Assembly: GCF_000003605.2 (NCBI RefSeq)
Contig: NW_003139343.1
Coordinates: 945 to 16,273 of the forward strand
DNA: 15,329 bases
Direction: 5' to 3'
Source: Saccoglossus kowalevskii
Taxonomy: Eukaryota; Hemichordata; Enteropneusta; Harrimaniidae
The first letter of the stretch is position 1. The number at the start of each line of letters is the position of its first letter. A program made the position numbers and the translations under genes. Positions 1-8,976 of the stretch are shown in pieces. The notes below the pieces were generated by a model, which saw nothing but the letters and a program-made list of their open reading frames with translations, did no database searches and was not told the origin of the DNA.

Positions 1-81
1 AAAATCTCATACTATGTGTATGTATGTGTGTGTGTGTGTACGTATACATGTATATACATACATGTATATACATACATGTAT

Positions 82-114
<33 letters not shown>
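1..114 (+). repeat. Compound microsatellite
   Basis: (TG)n at about 15-38 is followed by three perfect copies of the 14-mer ACATGTATATACAT (46-87) and then (TA)n to about 114. It is a simple-sequence block with no coding content. Confidence 0.9.
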
Positions 115-145
115 GCCTGCATAGAAATGTATATTGGTTAGGAAT

Positions 146-194
146 GGGCCACAGACTAGATTAGTTCGGATGAACTACCTCTGTGGTCCACACC
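146..194 (+). repeat. Hairpin repeat, copy 1, followed by (ATT)n
   Basis: GGGCCACAG (146) pairs with CTGTGGTCC (181-189), and TTAGTTC also meets GAACTA inside. The GAACTAC...TGTGGTCCACAC end is shared with the copy at 591-630. It is followed at 200-224 by a TTA microsatellite, as is common after SINE-type 3' ends. Confidence 0.7.
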
Positions 195-250
195 AAGAAA
201 TTATTATTATTATTATTATTATTAATAATTATTAATATAAGATTTATTAA

Positions 251-424
251 CAGGGATTGCGTTAACCCCATATTTTGCTTCCCGGACTCCAATTATTGAA
301 AAGAGACCCAGTTTTTCAGGCAAGCTGGGGTCCAATCTCTAATAAAGTTATCCAGAGTCAAATTTGAATTTCTTAATATTTTGTAAGTGGGACTCGTCTT
401 GCCGAGACATTAGCGCAAACCCTG
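251..424. mobile_element. Small MITE-like element with CAGGG ends
   Basis: CAGGGATTGCGTTAA (251-265) and the reverse complement of the right end CAGGGTTTGCGCTAA (424-410) agree at 13 of 15 positions. The 174-bp element is non-coding. CAGGG termini occur in hAT-like and some other cut-and-paste families, but no 8-bp target duplication is visible (TTTATTAA versus AGATTACT), so the superfamily is undecided. It lies between the two copies of the hairpin repeat. Confidence 0.6.
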
Positions 425-590
425 AGATTACTAGAATTGTTATTATTATTGGTGAAATAAATCATAATGTAATGTAACTCGCCTAAAGCTCATGCATATA
501 TGTCGTGAATTGTGCAATATCTCGTGATACAATGTATACCCGCCTTATTGTTATTGCTTAAATATATTATACATTCATCTTACAATATAT

Positions 591-630
591 AGACCACATT
601 AGTTAGAATGAACTACTGTGGTCCACACAC
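591..630 (+). repeat. Hairpin repeat, copy 2
   Basis: GACCACATTAGTT (592-604) and AACTACTGTGGTC (611-623) are inverted repeats with one mismatch around a 6-nt loop, AGAATG. The sequence GAATGAACTACTGTGGTCCA is the direct counterpart of copy 1. ATT-rich sequence follows again, to about 661. Confidence 0.7.
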
Positions 631-1389
631 AAATATTATTATGTTACAGCTTATTATTATTGTATTTTCATCTGGTGGAATAAATTTATTTGATTATGAA
701 AGCTTATACATGTAGCATGCAAACAGTAAGGAATAAATTTAAAGTACTGCTTACATAACGTATCAAAAACAAATTTTGTTGACATGCTTGGACATATTAA
801 GATTATTTCTATATGTAAATAGGTCACAATTGTAGACAGAATCTTGTGGTAAGCAGGCTTTCAGTCAGCCACCTGTCTACTGTCATTTTAGACAGGTAAA
901 ATTTCTGCAAGGCTGTCCAATTTTTATTGAAAATTTCCCGTAAATTACAAAATATAACCAACAACAAATTTATTATCTCTGGGTATATATATTTCATTTT
1001 GTTAACATTGTTTCAGACAGGCATTTTCTGTCTACATGTATAACCCTGCTAGAAATCAACAATATATTCAAACAAAGTAAGTAAACAGTTGTTCTAATCT
1101 TACAACATCCAGAGCAATCTCTATGACAAAATTTCTGCAATTTTTTTCACTATAAAATACAACTTTTATTAAATATTGAATTAGCCCTTAATTTTATGAA
1201 TGTACAACAAACTCCAACGATGAAGGAACACAATGAAAGCCAGGGGAAGAATTGCAGTCAACCTCAGTCGAAGCTGGTCATTCCTGAATAGATCTTTGTT
1301 CTGATCACTTCCAGTACACGCGCATAGCATGGACTGGCATTCTGAATGTATGACGACTATGTTGGCCAAATGTGGCTTCAGAAATAACA
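631..1389. other. AT-rich stretch, no gene seen
   Basis: It holds one clear small palindrome, ACCTGTCTA (871-879) with TAGACAGGT (889-897), in a region where the pentamer GACAG recurs (835, 891, 1016). AAAATTTCTGCAA occurs twice (899 and 1129). The minus-strand frame at 1181-1396 shows no domain. Confidence 0.6.
871..897. repeat. 9-bp perfect inverted repeat
   Basis: ACCTGTCTA and TAGACAGGT around a 9-nt loop, able to form a hairpin or cruciform. It is not followed by a T-run suggesting termination. Confidence 0.6.
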
Positions 1390-1685
1390 ATATCAATATG
1401 CTAGAGTGTCAAGGAATTGGGAGGAACCATATATTAAATGTCATTAGAGTCTTGTGTGAAAGGGAATTGGAAATTTTCCCCGAACTGTTAGTCACAACGA
1501 ACATCGTAGAGTTGGATTGTTTTACCAACAGAACCTTGAAATATCAATATGCTAGAGTGTCAAGGAATTTGGAGGAACCATACATTAAATGTCATTAGAG
1601 TCTTATGTGAAAGGGAATCGGAAATTTTCCCCGAACTGTTTGTCACAACGAACATCGTAGAGTTGGATTGTTTTACCGACGGAAC
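1390..1685 (+). repeat. 151-bp tandem duplication
   Basis: Bases 1390-1534 and 1541-1685 differ at only 7 of 145 positions (about 95% identical), offset by 151 bp. The start of a third copy may remain at 1694 (TATCAA). Because 151 is not a multiple of three, the same peptide (MLECQGI...VTTNIVELDCFT) appears in two different frames. Six of the seven differences would change an amino acid and one would not, which argues against protein-level constraint. I found no domain in the peptide. Confidence 0.9.
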
Positions 1686-2540
1686 TGACCATGTATCAAA
1701 TGTCATGGTTTTACTGAAGAACTACTATAAATCAGCCACAAAACTATTGCTAAACCACGGTTCTACAAAACTAGCTCTGAAAAATATCTGCAACATCTAC
1801 ATTATGATGGTAACGATCAAAACAGTAGCATGTTTACATTGCCAAATTTAAAGTCTGATACGACCTACACGATGCCTGCCATAATTAGCAATTATTCGTA
1901 CCAGAAAAAGTGAGTTATCAAACACAGATCTGTATATTTTTTACAATTGCAACATTTATTAAGCATTTAAAACAAGCAGCCTGTCGGCTGAGATAGCTCG
2001 GCTGTTAAGCATTTAAAATAAAACAGAACACGTTTTTGCCAGTATTAACAACAAGTGCACTAGCACTTGCAATTTGCACTTACAAAATAGAAAAAAAAGT
2101 CAGGAGAGACAACAGTGACATTCAATGTCTGGAACTGTCGCCTGGCACAAAAAACATTTAAAAAAAAAAAACTTTAAAGCGAACCTAAATGCGGCCTTAA
2201 CTTAACTGTATTCGAAATAATATTGCAGTGGTTTAATTTTGTTTTAATTATAACTGTAGCTTGGATAGGCATTTGAAGTGCTTGCAATTAAACACCATGG
2301 AGGCCATTCATGGAGAGGAATAAATAACGAACGAGCATATTTAACATCCGGGTACTTTTCAAAGCTATGACATTTTAGTATCTGATCGCATTCGTATACG
2401 CCATTGTACATAGCCGTTCATGTTGCCAAGCATTGTGTACTACTAGTATAAACTCAACTTTTATAATATGCACAATGTGCTTTTTAAAACTTGGGTAGAG
2501 TCTTATGCGTTTGAACCACAGTATTCTGAGAGTGAAAGCC
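1686..2540. other. Unassigned AT-rich region
   Basis: It contains a 7-bp inverted repeat CAAGTGC (2052-2058) / GCACTTG (2063-2069), GCATTTAAAA twice (about 1962 and 2009), and an A-run at 2161-2170. A fragment GATAGCTCGGCTGTTAAGC near 1991 resembles a tRNA A box, but no B box follows. Confidence 0.5.
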
Positions 2541-2551
2541 CAATTGCGTTA

Positions 2552-2645
2552 AAGTACCGTACTTCCCCGATCGTAAGCCCCTCCCGAGTATGAAGTTCAT
2601 CCGTATATTTTTACTTGGTATTCACGATTATAAGCCCAGAGCGTT
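2552..2645 (+). repeat. Possible DNA-transposon end with repeated motif
   Basis: ACCGTACTTCCCCGATCGTAAGCCC (2556 onward, CGATCGTAAGCCC core) recurs in weaker form as CGATTATAAGCCC (2626-2638). Sequences of the form ACCGTA-TTCC-CGA-TATAAGCC are common at DNA-transposon ends in other animals (recalled). No inverted partner was found, so this is a weak assignment. Confidence 0.25.
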
Positions 2646-3820
2646 TTACTGGGCGTCGACGATATTCTTTAAAATATGCGTGTAAAAGATGTGTTTCATT
2701 TCATAATAATCGTGATTGGCATGGTAGTTTGGTTCATGCTTTTAGTTTTATGAGAAAACTCGCATTAATTTCAAAGTGCATGGCGAACGTACACAACGTG
2801 GTTCGCATCCTTTCTATTCTGTCATTTACTCAGGATGAACCCTGATGTTGAAATTCTATATTTCTTTGAGTAGTAGCTTTCGAAAAGGCAAAAATGTGAT
2901 CCTTAAGCCATGTACCTGGTTATTGGGCATGGCTTATTTTGAGACTATCATGAAAGGCCTAGAGGTTTGAACGATGAGACATGTTGGCGACCGAGAAAGG
3001 TGTTTAAATTCTTCCTCCACACTCAGTTTACCCACGGTTACTATTAACCATCATTTATATTTCGGAAATTACGAATCGCCAGTTTTTAGGGAAAAATTCA
3101 TCGTTTTTTTGTTGCAACCAGTGCTACAGATCGCATTTTAACACTGCAGTAATTCACTTCCGCATTGCGTTAAAAAATCATCGTCAATAATCGGAAAATT
3201 TAATCATTACGACACATCATTTTGATTGGTTAATGAAAGACATGACCTGTTATGTCAAAGGAAGTTGTTCCAGGTCAAATCGTGCTGAAAAACCTCATGG
3301 TAGAAAATTGCTTTGCGTCGAGAGTTTGCGTATGATCGAAAACATACCAAAACGAAGATAATGATAAATGCCTTCATCCACTGTTTCCTCACAGACCCTA
3401 CCTATTATTACACCGTAAATTCAGACGGTATGTAAATCGTATTGTAATAAAATGTGTGTGTTTTTTTATGAACATGTTTGTTTCTTCATTGTAAGTGTCG
3501 TTCAAATCAATGACGCATTTTTTTCAAAAATAAGTATTATTTTCCTGAGCCCGGCGTGGTGAACGAATAATTTTTCGTTGTTTGCAAGATGGTTACAGTG
3601 TTTAACCCCAAAACAAAAATTTATTAGACAGTTAGACAAAAAACAAAACAAAATGCCTGTCTCGATCAATCGCACATCCATAACGTTTGTATGTTGATAC
3701 GCTTGTAAATAACATTAACGTAAAAGTCAAAACAGCCTAGACTAGAAGTCAATTCACTAGTCCAGCCAACTATGGCTCCCTAAGTTGCTTATATTTAATC
3801 AGATACTATTTTGTCATCAT
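2646..3820. other. Region with no confirmed gene
   Basis: A 9-bp inverted repeat TAAGCCATG (2904-2912) / CATGGCTTA (2928-2936) is the clearest structure. The + frame at 2615-2845 (76 residues, CKRC motif) has no recognised domain. GCGTTAA occurs at several places (2546, 3166), without a clear element. Confidence 0.5.
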
Positions 3821-4009
3821 GCTTTGTTACCTTACCTGTTTATACCTCATGAGGGCGTTTTTTATGGCAAGATGGCACAAGCAGAAGTCCTTCGCAGGTT
3901 TATGGTTTCTCATATTTAAATCATCATAACTCTGAAGATAATCATTTTTTTTAATTTTTTTTTTCAAATTTATAATCAATATACATAACTTGATAAATAC
4001 AAACACCAA

Positions 4010-5427
4010 AATAGGCTCTATTTAGTTCTCCTTTAAATGCTGAAATTTGTGTGTTTTTTCTACATGATGAATTATTCAGGTATGTTAATGAGGTCGGAAA
4101 AGGACCAATTACGTCATGCGAAACCCCTCATGATGAAAGCTAAACTCTGTTAATTATTTCACACTAATCACCGCAACACCTAGTCAATAGACAGTAACTG
4201 TTCAGGTTTATTTATTTATTTCACAAAGTTTATAGACAAACATGCTACCTACCTACCCTACCAGCATCAGTTGAGTAGTAGCTAGTATTTTTTATAAAGC
4301 AAGTAAATACACTGCATGGTTCCGTCATTTACTAGTATTAGTTCAGTACACATAGGTTTTGCAACTCTGACAGCTTTTTAGAATAAAAGAAATAAAATAT
4401 TCAATCACAGAATGAAGCCTACTGGTAGTAATTATAGGATGAACAATTTATCACATTTTCGCTATTCAAAAATTCTTTTCTAATTCAAAAACACAAACTT
4501 TTGGCAGGCTCAAAATGCACTGTTTTACTACTTACCGGTAGATGCCTTTGTGCTCTTTAAAATTTATTCAAATATTTCCTTTAAGGTTTCAAAGACATTT
4601 TTTAGAAATTTGGTGCCCTCATAATAATGAATGAGAATATATGCCACTATTAAAAACATTTTTATTAGAAATCAAAATGAAATTATTTTCAGAAAAGGAT
4701 TAGAAACTAAAACATGCAATGAACATCCTTAAATAATTCATCCTTATTCACAAGATTTAGTTATCAATATCTGACACAAGATAAAAAAATATTTGACAAA
4801 ACATGTATTGTACCACAATGATTTCCAGTCTCAGTTAATAAGAGAGATTGGATAATTATTTTTCTCACCAAATCAGATAAAGAATCCTTGTTGTAAACAA
4901 TGAGCAAAATTTTTCTCTAGAAACAGATTAAGGGTTGATCATTTGAAATGGATGCGGAATCTTTTAACGAGCACATTTATCAAGAACTTTTTTATTGCAC
5001 TAATTTTTTTAATACGGTGGTACATGTATAAGTATTTCAACACAACGTTTTGAAGAACTCATTATTTTTTATTTATAAATACTAAATAGTAAATAACTCT
5101 TCTGCCCACCCCATTCAGTTTAAAGTGGGATCCCTTATCTGTTTCAAGTGAAAATGTTGCTTACCATTCCTAACAATGATTTTTTTATCTGATATTCTGA
5201 CTAACAATCTTCAAGTTTTGCTCACAATTTACCTAGGCTATTACAGCCCACTAACATGTCATGGAGGTCTTGATGACTTTGACCTCAGGCATGCGGTCAA
5301 GGACAATATTATTAGCAGTAGAGTTTAACAGAGTATAACCCCTATCATACTAAGGGTCATTACTTCTAAATAACTTTAGTATTTATTTTCTTATACTAGT
5401 ATTCTTCAATATTATGAAACCCTAATT
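4010..5427. other. AT-rich region, nothing recognised
   Basis: Scanned on both strands. There are several ACTAGTA motifs (for example 4331) and a good isolated minus-strand donor CTACCG|GTAAGTA near 4537, but no convincing acceptor or coding exon attached to it. It is probably intronic or intergenic on the side of the minus-strand gene. Confidence 0.5.
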
Positions 5428-5602
5428 TTGGAGCCAACAGACAAAATTTAAGACAATTTTTAGTTTTTACGCCAAATTTTGGCCAAAATTTTTGGCCAAA
5501 ATTTTACGCCAAATTTTGGTCTTTTTTTATCCTTATCTTCTGAAGAAAATGAGACTATTTTGTGAATTTGTGATAAAAAGAGGGAACTGGTGGTTAAATG
5601 GT
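5428..5602 (+). repeat. Dispersed repeat, copy 1
   Basis: It matches 15095-15230 at both ends: TTGGAGCCAACAGACAAAAT at the left, ACTATTTTGTGAATTTGTGA and GAGGGAACTGGTGG at the right. This copy has an insert built from an 18-bp direct repeat TTTTACGCCAAATTTTGG (5465 and 5502) around a palindrome. Confidence 0.8.
5481..5497. repeat. Perfect palindrome GGCCAAAATTTTTGGCC
   Basis: Two perfect 8-bp arms with a single central T, flanked by 18-bp direct repeats 37 bp apart. It is absent from the other copy of the surrounding dispersed repeat. Confidence 0.85.
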
Positions 5603-6619
5603 TAAATAATACCCTCATTAGCAAATTAGCCATAGGATCCACCTTTCAGTGTTTCTTCTAGATAAAAAAAATTAAGTAGTGCCTTTTTGTGTTGTCTTCC
5701 ATTGCTATCGTTAATTCAACAATCAAGTTACCACTTAGACTGAGTAAAAAACAATCTAATAATTCAACCACTCCAAAAATAATATTTTTCTAGTTCATTG
5801 AAGACCTAATTATAAGCAGCACAGATGCCATTCATATGGGAGAAAAGGAGAAACATTTATGGTTCCACAAATGAAGAATATTCCTTTTCAAATTGATAAG
5901 TCAAATTGATATTTCAAAATCATATTAATATCTGACAAAATAAAATATTAGGAATAATTTACAGTGAAGCAAAGGTCATTCAATATCTCAAAATCTAGGT
6001 TAATAATAATTTCTGTTCATATACATATAGAAAAAATAGTATACATGTATATATAAAAGAAAATATCATGAATATCCCATTAACCCAAGTTTAACGAAAA
6101 TGATAGTCAATTTATTTTTTATTTTTATTAATGACAAAATGATTATTGGAAAATCTTGAGCTAGAAACAATAGAAAATTATGTTAACTGATAACATAAAT
6201 TATAAAATTACAAACCGCACAATGCACCGCAATCTGCACAAGTAGCAGACGTCAAAACATATATTTTAAAAGTGAAATCAATCAAAATTTCGCACTATCC
6301 CCCGAATTGTTTTTATCAAATTTACAGCGCCTATCAAACATGACTGAAAAAGCAGCAATTCTCAACTTATCGCAAAAATGAAAATAGTCATACTATAAAA
6401 ATGAAAAGATTGTTTGCAGAGCCTACTACTGACTTTCATTAATATTGATAACAATGCACATACATGTTGAGCATAAACCTTAAAAAGCAAGCGGAAAAGC
6501 TTGACCCAAAAAAACAGAAGCGACGCTCTCCATGACCGCGTCACAACACGATTAACCGTACATTTCATCTCGCGTTTCACAGAAAAACAATCCGTTTTTC
6601 TCAAATAAAAGGTGCATAC
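5603..6619 (-). other. AT-rich region following the USF-like exon
   Basis: If the minus-strand exon is real, this is the start of its intron 1. Toward 6200-6600 the sequence becomes less AT-rich, blending into the promoter region. No further exon of the expected family was recognised. Confidence 0.45.
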
Positions 6620-6651
6620 CTGGGGTCGAGAGCCTGATCTAGCATATCCAT
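6620..6651 (-). CDS. Candidate first coding exon, USF-like bHLH-Zip factor
   Basis: On the minus strand an ATG in a strong context (accacATGG) opens MDMLDQALDP plus two bases, followed by the donor CAG|GTATGC. Those ten residues resemble the start of vertebrate USF2 (MDMLDPGLDP, from memory). USF proteins are bHLH-leucine-zipper factors that bind CACGTG E-boxes. This fragment alone contains no domain: the USF-specific region and bHLH-Zip would be in later exons at lower coordinates, and I could not identify them in 1-6619. The exon lies head-to-head with SRPRA, with about 730 bp between the ATGs and E-boxes between them. A chance resemblance of a ten-residue peptide cannot be excluded, and the gene could be another one that starts MDML. 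Confidence 0.4.
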
Positions 6652-6967
6652 GTGGTCGCAGAAGTTCTTTAAAAGTTTCAGGAAGCGAAGACAAGTTTGA
6701 TCACGGGGCCAAACAAGATGGTCATGTGAGAGCAGAAATGAACATGTGACAAAAACCACAGCGAATTTTCAGCGAACGTAGCGCACTTTGATAAACCCGG
6801 GAATTGTTCATACGCCTACAAAAAAATCAATCTAGATATACTCTACCAAGTTCATATATTTATTCAAAATAACTTCATATAACAAAATCATTTGAAAGTC
6901 AGCTTGAAACAATTCATCTTTTAGGAGAAAATTCATTTTTTTCTACGAACTACATTTTTAGGACAGA

Positions 6968-6976
6968 AAGATGGCG
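6968..6976 (+). promoter_or_regulatory. YY1-like AAGATGGCG
   Basis: This matches the AAGATGGCG element that in many animal housekeeping promoters lies just downstream of the start site and is bound by YY1. Its ATG opens only a 32-residue frame ending at 7069. A weaker relative, CAAGATGG, lies at 6713-6720 near the minus-strand exon. Confidence 0.4.
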
Positions 6977-7024
6977 AATGCATACAAGGAAAACAGTATT
7001 CATAGGCGGTTCTTTATGGCAAAA

Positions 7025-7032
7025 TCACGTGA
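7025..7032. promoter_or_regulatory. Palindromic E-box TCACGTGA
   Basis: A perfect 8-bp palindrome with a CACGTG core. It is the preferred site of USF and MiT/TFE bHLH-Zip proteins. It lies 12 bp before a perfect CRE and within 80 bp of two further E-box-like sites. Confidence 0.6.
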
Positions 7033-7043
7033 TAATTATCTTT

Positions 7044-7051
7044 TGACGTCA
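7044..7051. promoter_or_regulatory. Full CRE (TGACGTCA)
   Basis: A perfect palindromic CREB/ATF site between the first E-box and the CCAAT box. The tight clustering of these three site types in under 60 bp supports real promoter function rather than chance. Confidence 0.6.
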
Positions 7052-7069
7052 TTTTTCAGCTGGCTTTAA

Positions 7070-7081
7070 CCAATCACATGA
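7070..7081 (+). promoter_or_regulatory. CCAAT box merged with TCACATGA E-box
   Basis: AACCAATCA contains an NF-Y type CCAAT core (7070-7074). It is directly followed by TCACATGA (7074-7081), the USF/MITF variant of the E-box; the two sites share one base. Confidence 0.5.
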
Positions 7082-7096
7082 CTGGAAATCCCTCTA

Positions 7097-7104
7097 TCAC
7101 GTGC
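7097..7104. promoter_or_regulatory. E-box TCACGTGC
   Basis: A CACGTG core at 7098-7103, the second perfect core in the promoter. A related motif, TCATGTGA, sits at 6722-6729 near the minus-strand exon, with ACATGTGA at 6743-6750 just beyond it. Confidence 0.5.
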
Positions 7105-7278
7105 ACTCCGGTGATCAGGTGATTTTGCACAATTTTGAGATAAACTTTCGATTACCACATGTAATATCGTTGTTTTATTATTTACTTGATTATATTGACG
7201 CATTTTTGCTTCAAAACAACTAAGTTACTTCGAAATATCTGTGAATTCGTCGACATTGTCGTCAACAACTATTTCATG

Positions 7279-7312
7279 TCAAAGGTCACGGCGATAGTAT
7301 CAAGGGTCACCG
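7279..7312 (+). promoter_or_regulatory. Paired nuclear-receptor half-sites
   Basis: TCAAAGGTCACGG (7279) and TCAAGGGTCACCG (7300) are two near-identical 13-mers 21 bp apart, about two helical turns. Each contains a half-site of the extended TCAAGGTCA type used by monomer-binding receptors such as ERR and SF-1. They are 65-100 bp before the SRPRA ATG, so they may also lie in the 5' UTR. Confidence 0.35.
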
Positions 7313-7377
7313 AACATGCGTATTTAGGGTTATTTTTAAAGCGATTGGGTCGATAGGAAAGTAAAATCACCAAAAAA

Positions 7378-7494
7378 ATGTTGGATTTATTTACAATTTT
7401 TAGCAAAGGAGGGATAGTGTTGTGGTATTTTCAGGGAACATGTCAAGCACTTGCTCCCTCCGTCAATGCTTTAATCAAAAGTGTGATTTTGCAG
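7378..7494 (+). CDS. SRPRA: SRP receptor alpha subunit, coding exon 1
   Basis: This exon encodes the first 39 residues of the SRP receptor alpha subunit, the GTPase that docks ribosome-SRP complexes at the ER membrane for co-translational translocation. The start MLDLFTIFSKGGIVLW matches the near-invariant opening of animal SRPRA (recalled, not searched), and the exon has the same length as the human segment ending in VLLQ. This is the beginning of the SRX (longin-like) domain, which binds the membrane-anchored SRPRB subunit. The ATG at 7378 has an A-rich context with A at -3. The exon ends at CAG|GTAAGA, a near-perfect donor, in phase 0, and the intronic frame soon hits TGA. The region upstream is a candidate shared promoter. 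The G domain is not in the window. Confidence 0.97.
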
Positions 7495-8892
7495 GTAAGA
7501 TTTGAGTATACAAATTTATAATTATCTATTTCGCAATGACTTCATTCCATATGGCACACACCATGTTATTATTATTTACGTATAGATGATCACATCCATC
7601 CCAAGGCATTTTTCTGTAAATATAAATACACTGTTCTAAAGTTAGTCGTGTGAAAGTCGGTGGAAGTGACTGTTCACTCATTGTGAAAGACACTAAAATG
7701 TGAAACTTGTTCCTAAATTTAAGTTCATTCGCTGTTGACCACAAACTCCGGTAGCTGCGGTTCTGTCACTCACTTGTGCGGAAGACAACTGATTTTTAAT
7801 TTTCTGTTGTTTATCTGGCTTATTCTTGATCGTATTTTGCTGTAAATCGCAATATTTTGTCCACCGGCAATGTACACCGAATGAAAATGACCATCAGCAA
7901 TCATATACTCTACTAGTATGTGAAACACAACTGATAACTCTGATATATTTATCTCTGGCTATTATTTCGTCTACATTTACCAGTATGTACTGTTGTTATC
8001 TTTAAAATTGGCCAAAGTAGTAAAATTACACTAATTGATAAATACATATTTCAATTCAATTTCTACTCGGGGTGAAACTTGTAGTCTCTGTTGTGCAAGC
8101 TATTACCACATTGTTGATATTTTTACTTTTTCAACAACATCCCTGTTATGACCGAATACACCATTCGCTAACTTTAATACAGTAAACATGGTGGTTGATT
8201 GCGTCAATGGATTTTTGTGCTGAAATTCAAAAACACTGTTATAACATGTAGCTCCAGCTTCAAGTATTATTGTAAACCATTTAATTCTTGCTGCAAAGAA
8301 TTCTCTTGATGATTTTATGGAAATTGTGAAGACTGAATTTTGTAAAAGTCACTGAAATTCTTTGTAATAGGACCTGAGAGTCATGTTGTCTGCGACTTTC
8401 AAGATTTTTATGAAAATTTGTTATGAAAAATTAAAGCGGTTTACAGTAACTATATATTTTTTTAGTTTCTATATAACTATATATATCATTGACTGGAAAC
8501 ACAAGATTACCTATGGAAGTTGCAAGTGTTTGTATCATGGGAGAGTACAAAATATTGAATACTGTAAGATACTTTATTTTCGCTTGGAATTAATTTCAAT
8601 ATTTTCAATGAAGGAATGATTCAGTATAAATAAAATTCAGCGAATATACTAGTACCATTTTTCCTATATTTTACATTCAACTCATCAAATATCAGTGAAA
8701 ATAATTTCCATACGAAACACCAAAATAAGTTTTCAGCAAAAATTAAGTATTTCACAGTAGTTGTTTGAAACTCTAAAAATGTGTCGAGAAATGTTTATCA
8801 AAAATAATGTTTTTTTTTACTATGTTGTAACTCATGGGAGAGTTCGCATATTACAATTTTGATAGAAATATATGTTTTTTTGTCTTGTATAG
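7495..8892 (+). other. SRPRA intron 1 (about 1.4 kb)
   Basis: The intron runs from GTAAGA to TATAG, with a T-rich tract before the acceptor. It is AT-rich, and the short reading frames in it (for example 8383-8619 on + and 7526-7744 on -) have no recognisable domain or codon bias. An ACTAGTA motif lies near 7911. I see no RNA gene or mobile element in it. Confidence 0.85.
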
Positions 8893-8976
8893 GAACGGGC
8901 TGGTAGCAATACATACACTCATGATGCAGTCACACTCAAATATAAATTAGATAACGAGTTTGAGTTGGTTTTTGTG
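8893..8976 (+). CDS. SRPRA: SRP receptor alpha subunit, coding exon 2
   Basis: The exon is 84 nt (28 codons), phase 0 at both ends, so it joins exon 1 in frame without a split codon. It follows a pyrimidine-rich acceptor (TTTTTTTGTCTTGTATAG) and ends at the strong donor GTG|GTAAGT. It reads ERAGSNTYTHDAVTLKYKLD followed by NEFELVFV. This continues the SRX domain exactly where animal SRPRA has its ERGG...THEALTLKYKLDNQFELVFV segment (recalled family sequence). The strands made here form part of the longin-like fold at the SRPRB interface. The next expected residues (VGFQK...) were looked for by eye to the end of the window and not found, so the gene continues beyond it. Confidence 0.97.

Larger units (their letters stand above)
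6652..7377. promoter_or_regulatory. Candidate bidirectional promoter
   Basis: This is the segment between the minus-strand candidate ATG (6651) and the SRPRA ATG (7378). By eye it has more CpG than its flanks, and it concentrates sites typical of housekeeping promoters: E-boxes, a CRE, a CCAAT box, an AAGATGGCG and nuclear-receptor half-sites. Both 5' UTRs and transcription starts should lie here, but no TATA box or single start site can be chosen from sequence. A 32-codon ORF starts inside it at 6971 and would act as an upstream ORF if transcription begins before it. Confidence 0.6.

Noticed and set aside
1991-2009. tRNA-like A box (TAGCTCGGCTGTTAAGC)
   Set aside because: No B box or T-arm follows within 100 bp and no cloverleaf can be formed.
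2615-2845. 76-residue + ORF with a CKRC motif
   Set aside because: No partner cysteines for a zinc site, no similarity recalled and no splice context; considered chance.
4525-4545. Minus-strand splice donor CTACCG|GTAAGTA
   Set aside because: No open exon with an acceptor leads into it; CCGGTA-type motifs can arise by chance or in repeats.
6362-6694. 110-residue minus-strand ORF as a gene
   Set aside because: Its start is TTG, not ATG, and a TGA lies just upstream. The real signal in this stretch is an ATG in another frame at 6651 followed by a splice donor.
6971-7069. 32-residue ORF starting at AAGATGGCG as a small protein gene
   Set aside because: It runs through the E-box, CRE and start of the CCAAT region and has no recognised similarity. 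It is better seen as an incidental or upstream ORF in the promoter.
8383-8619. 78-residue + ORF as a gene
   Set aside because: It lies inside SRPRA intron 1, is rich in F, I, Y and K as expected from AT-rich DNA, and has no domain.
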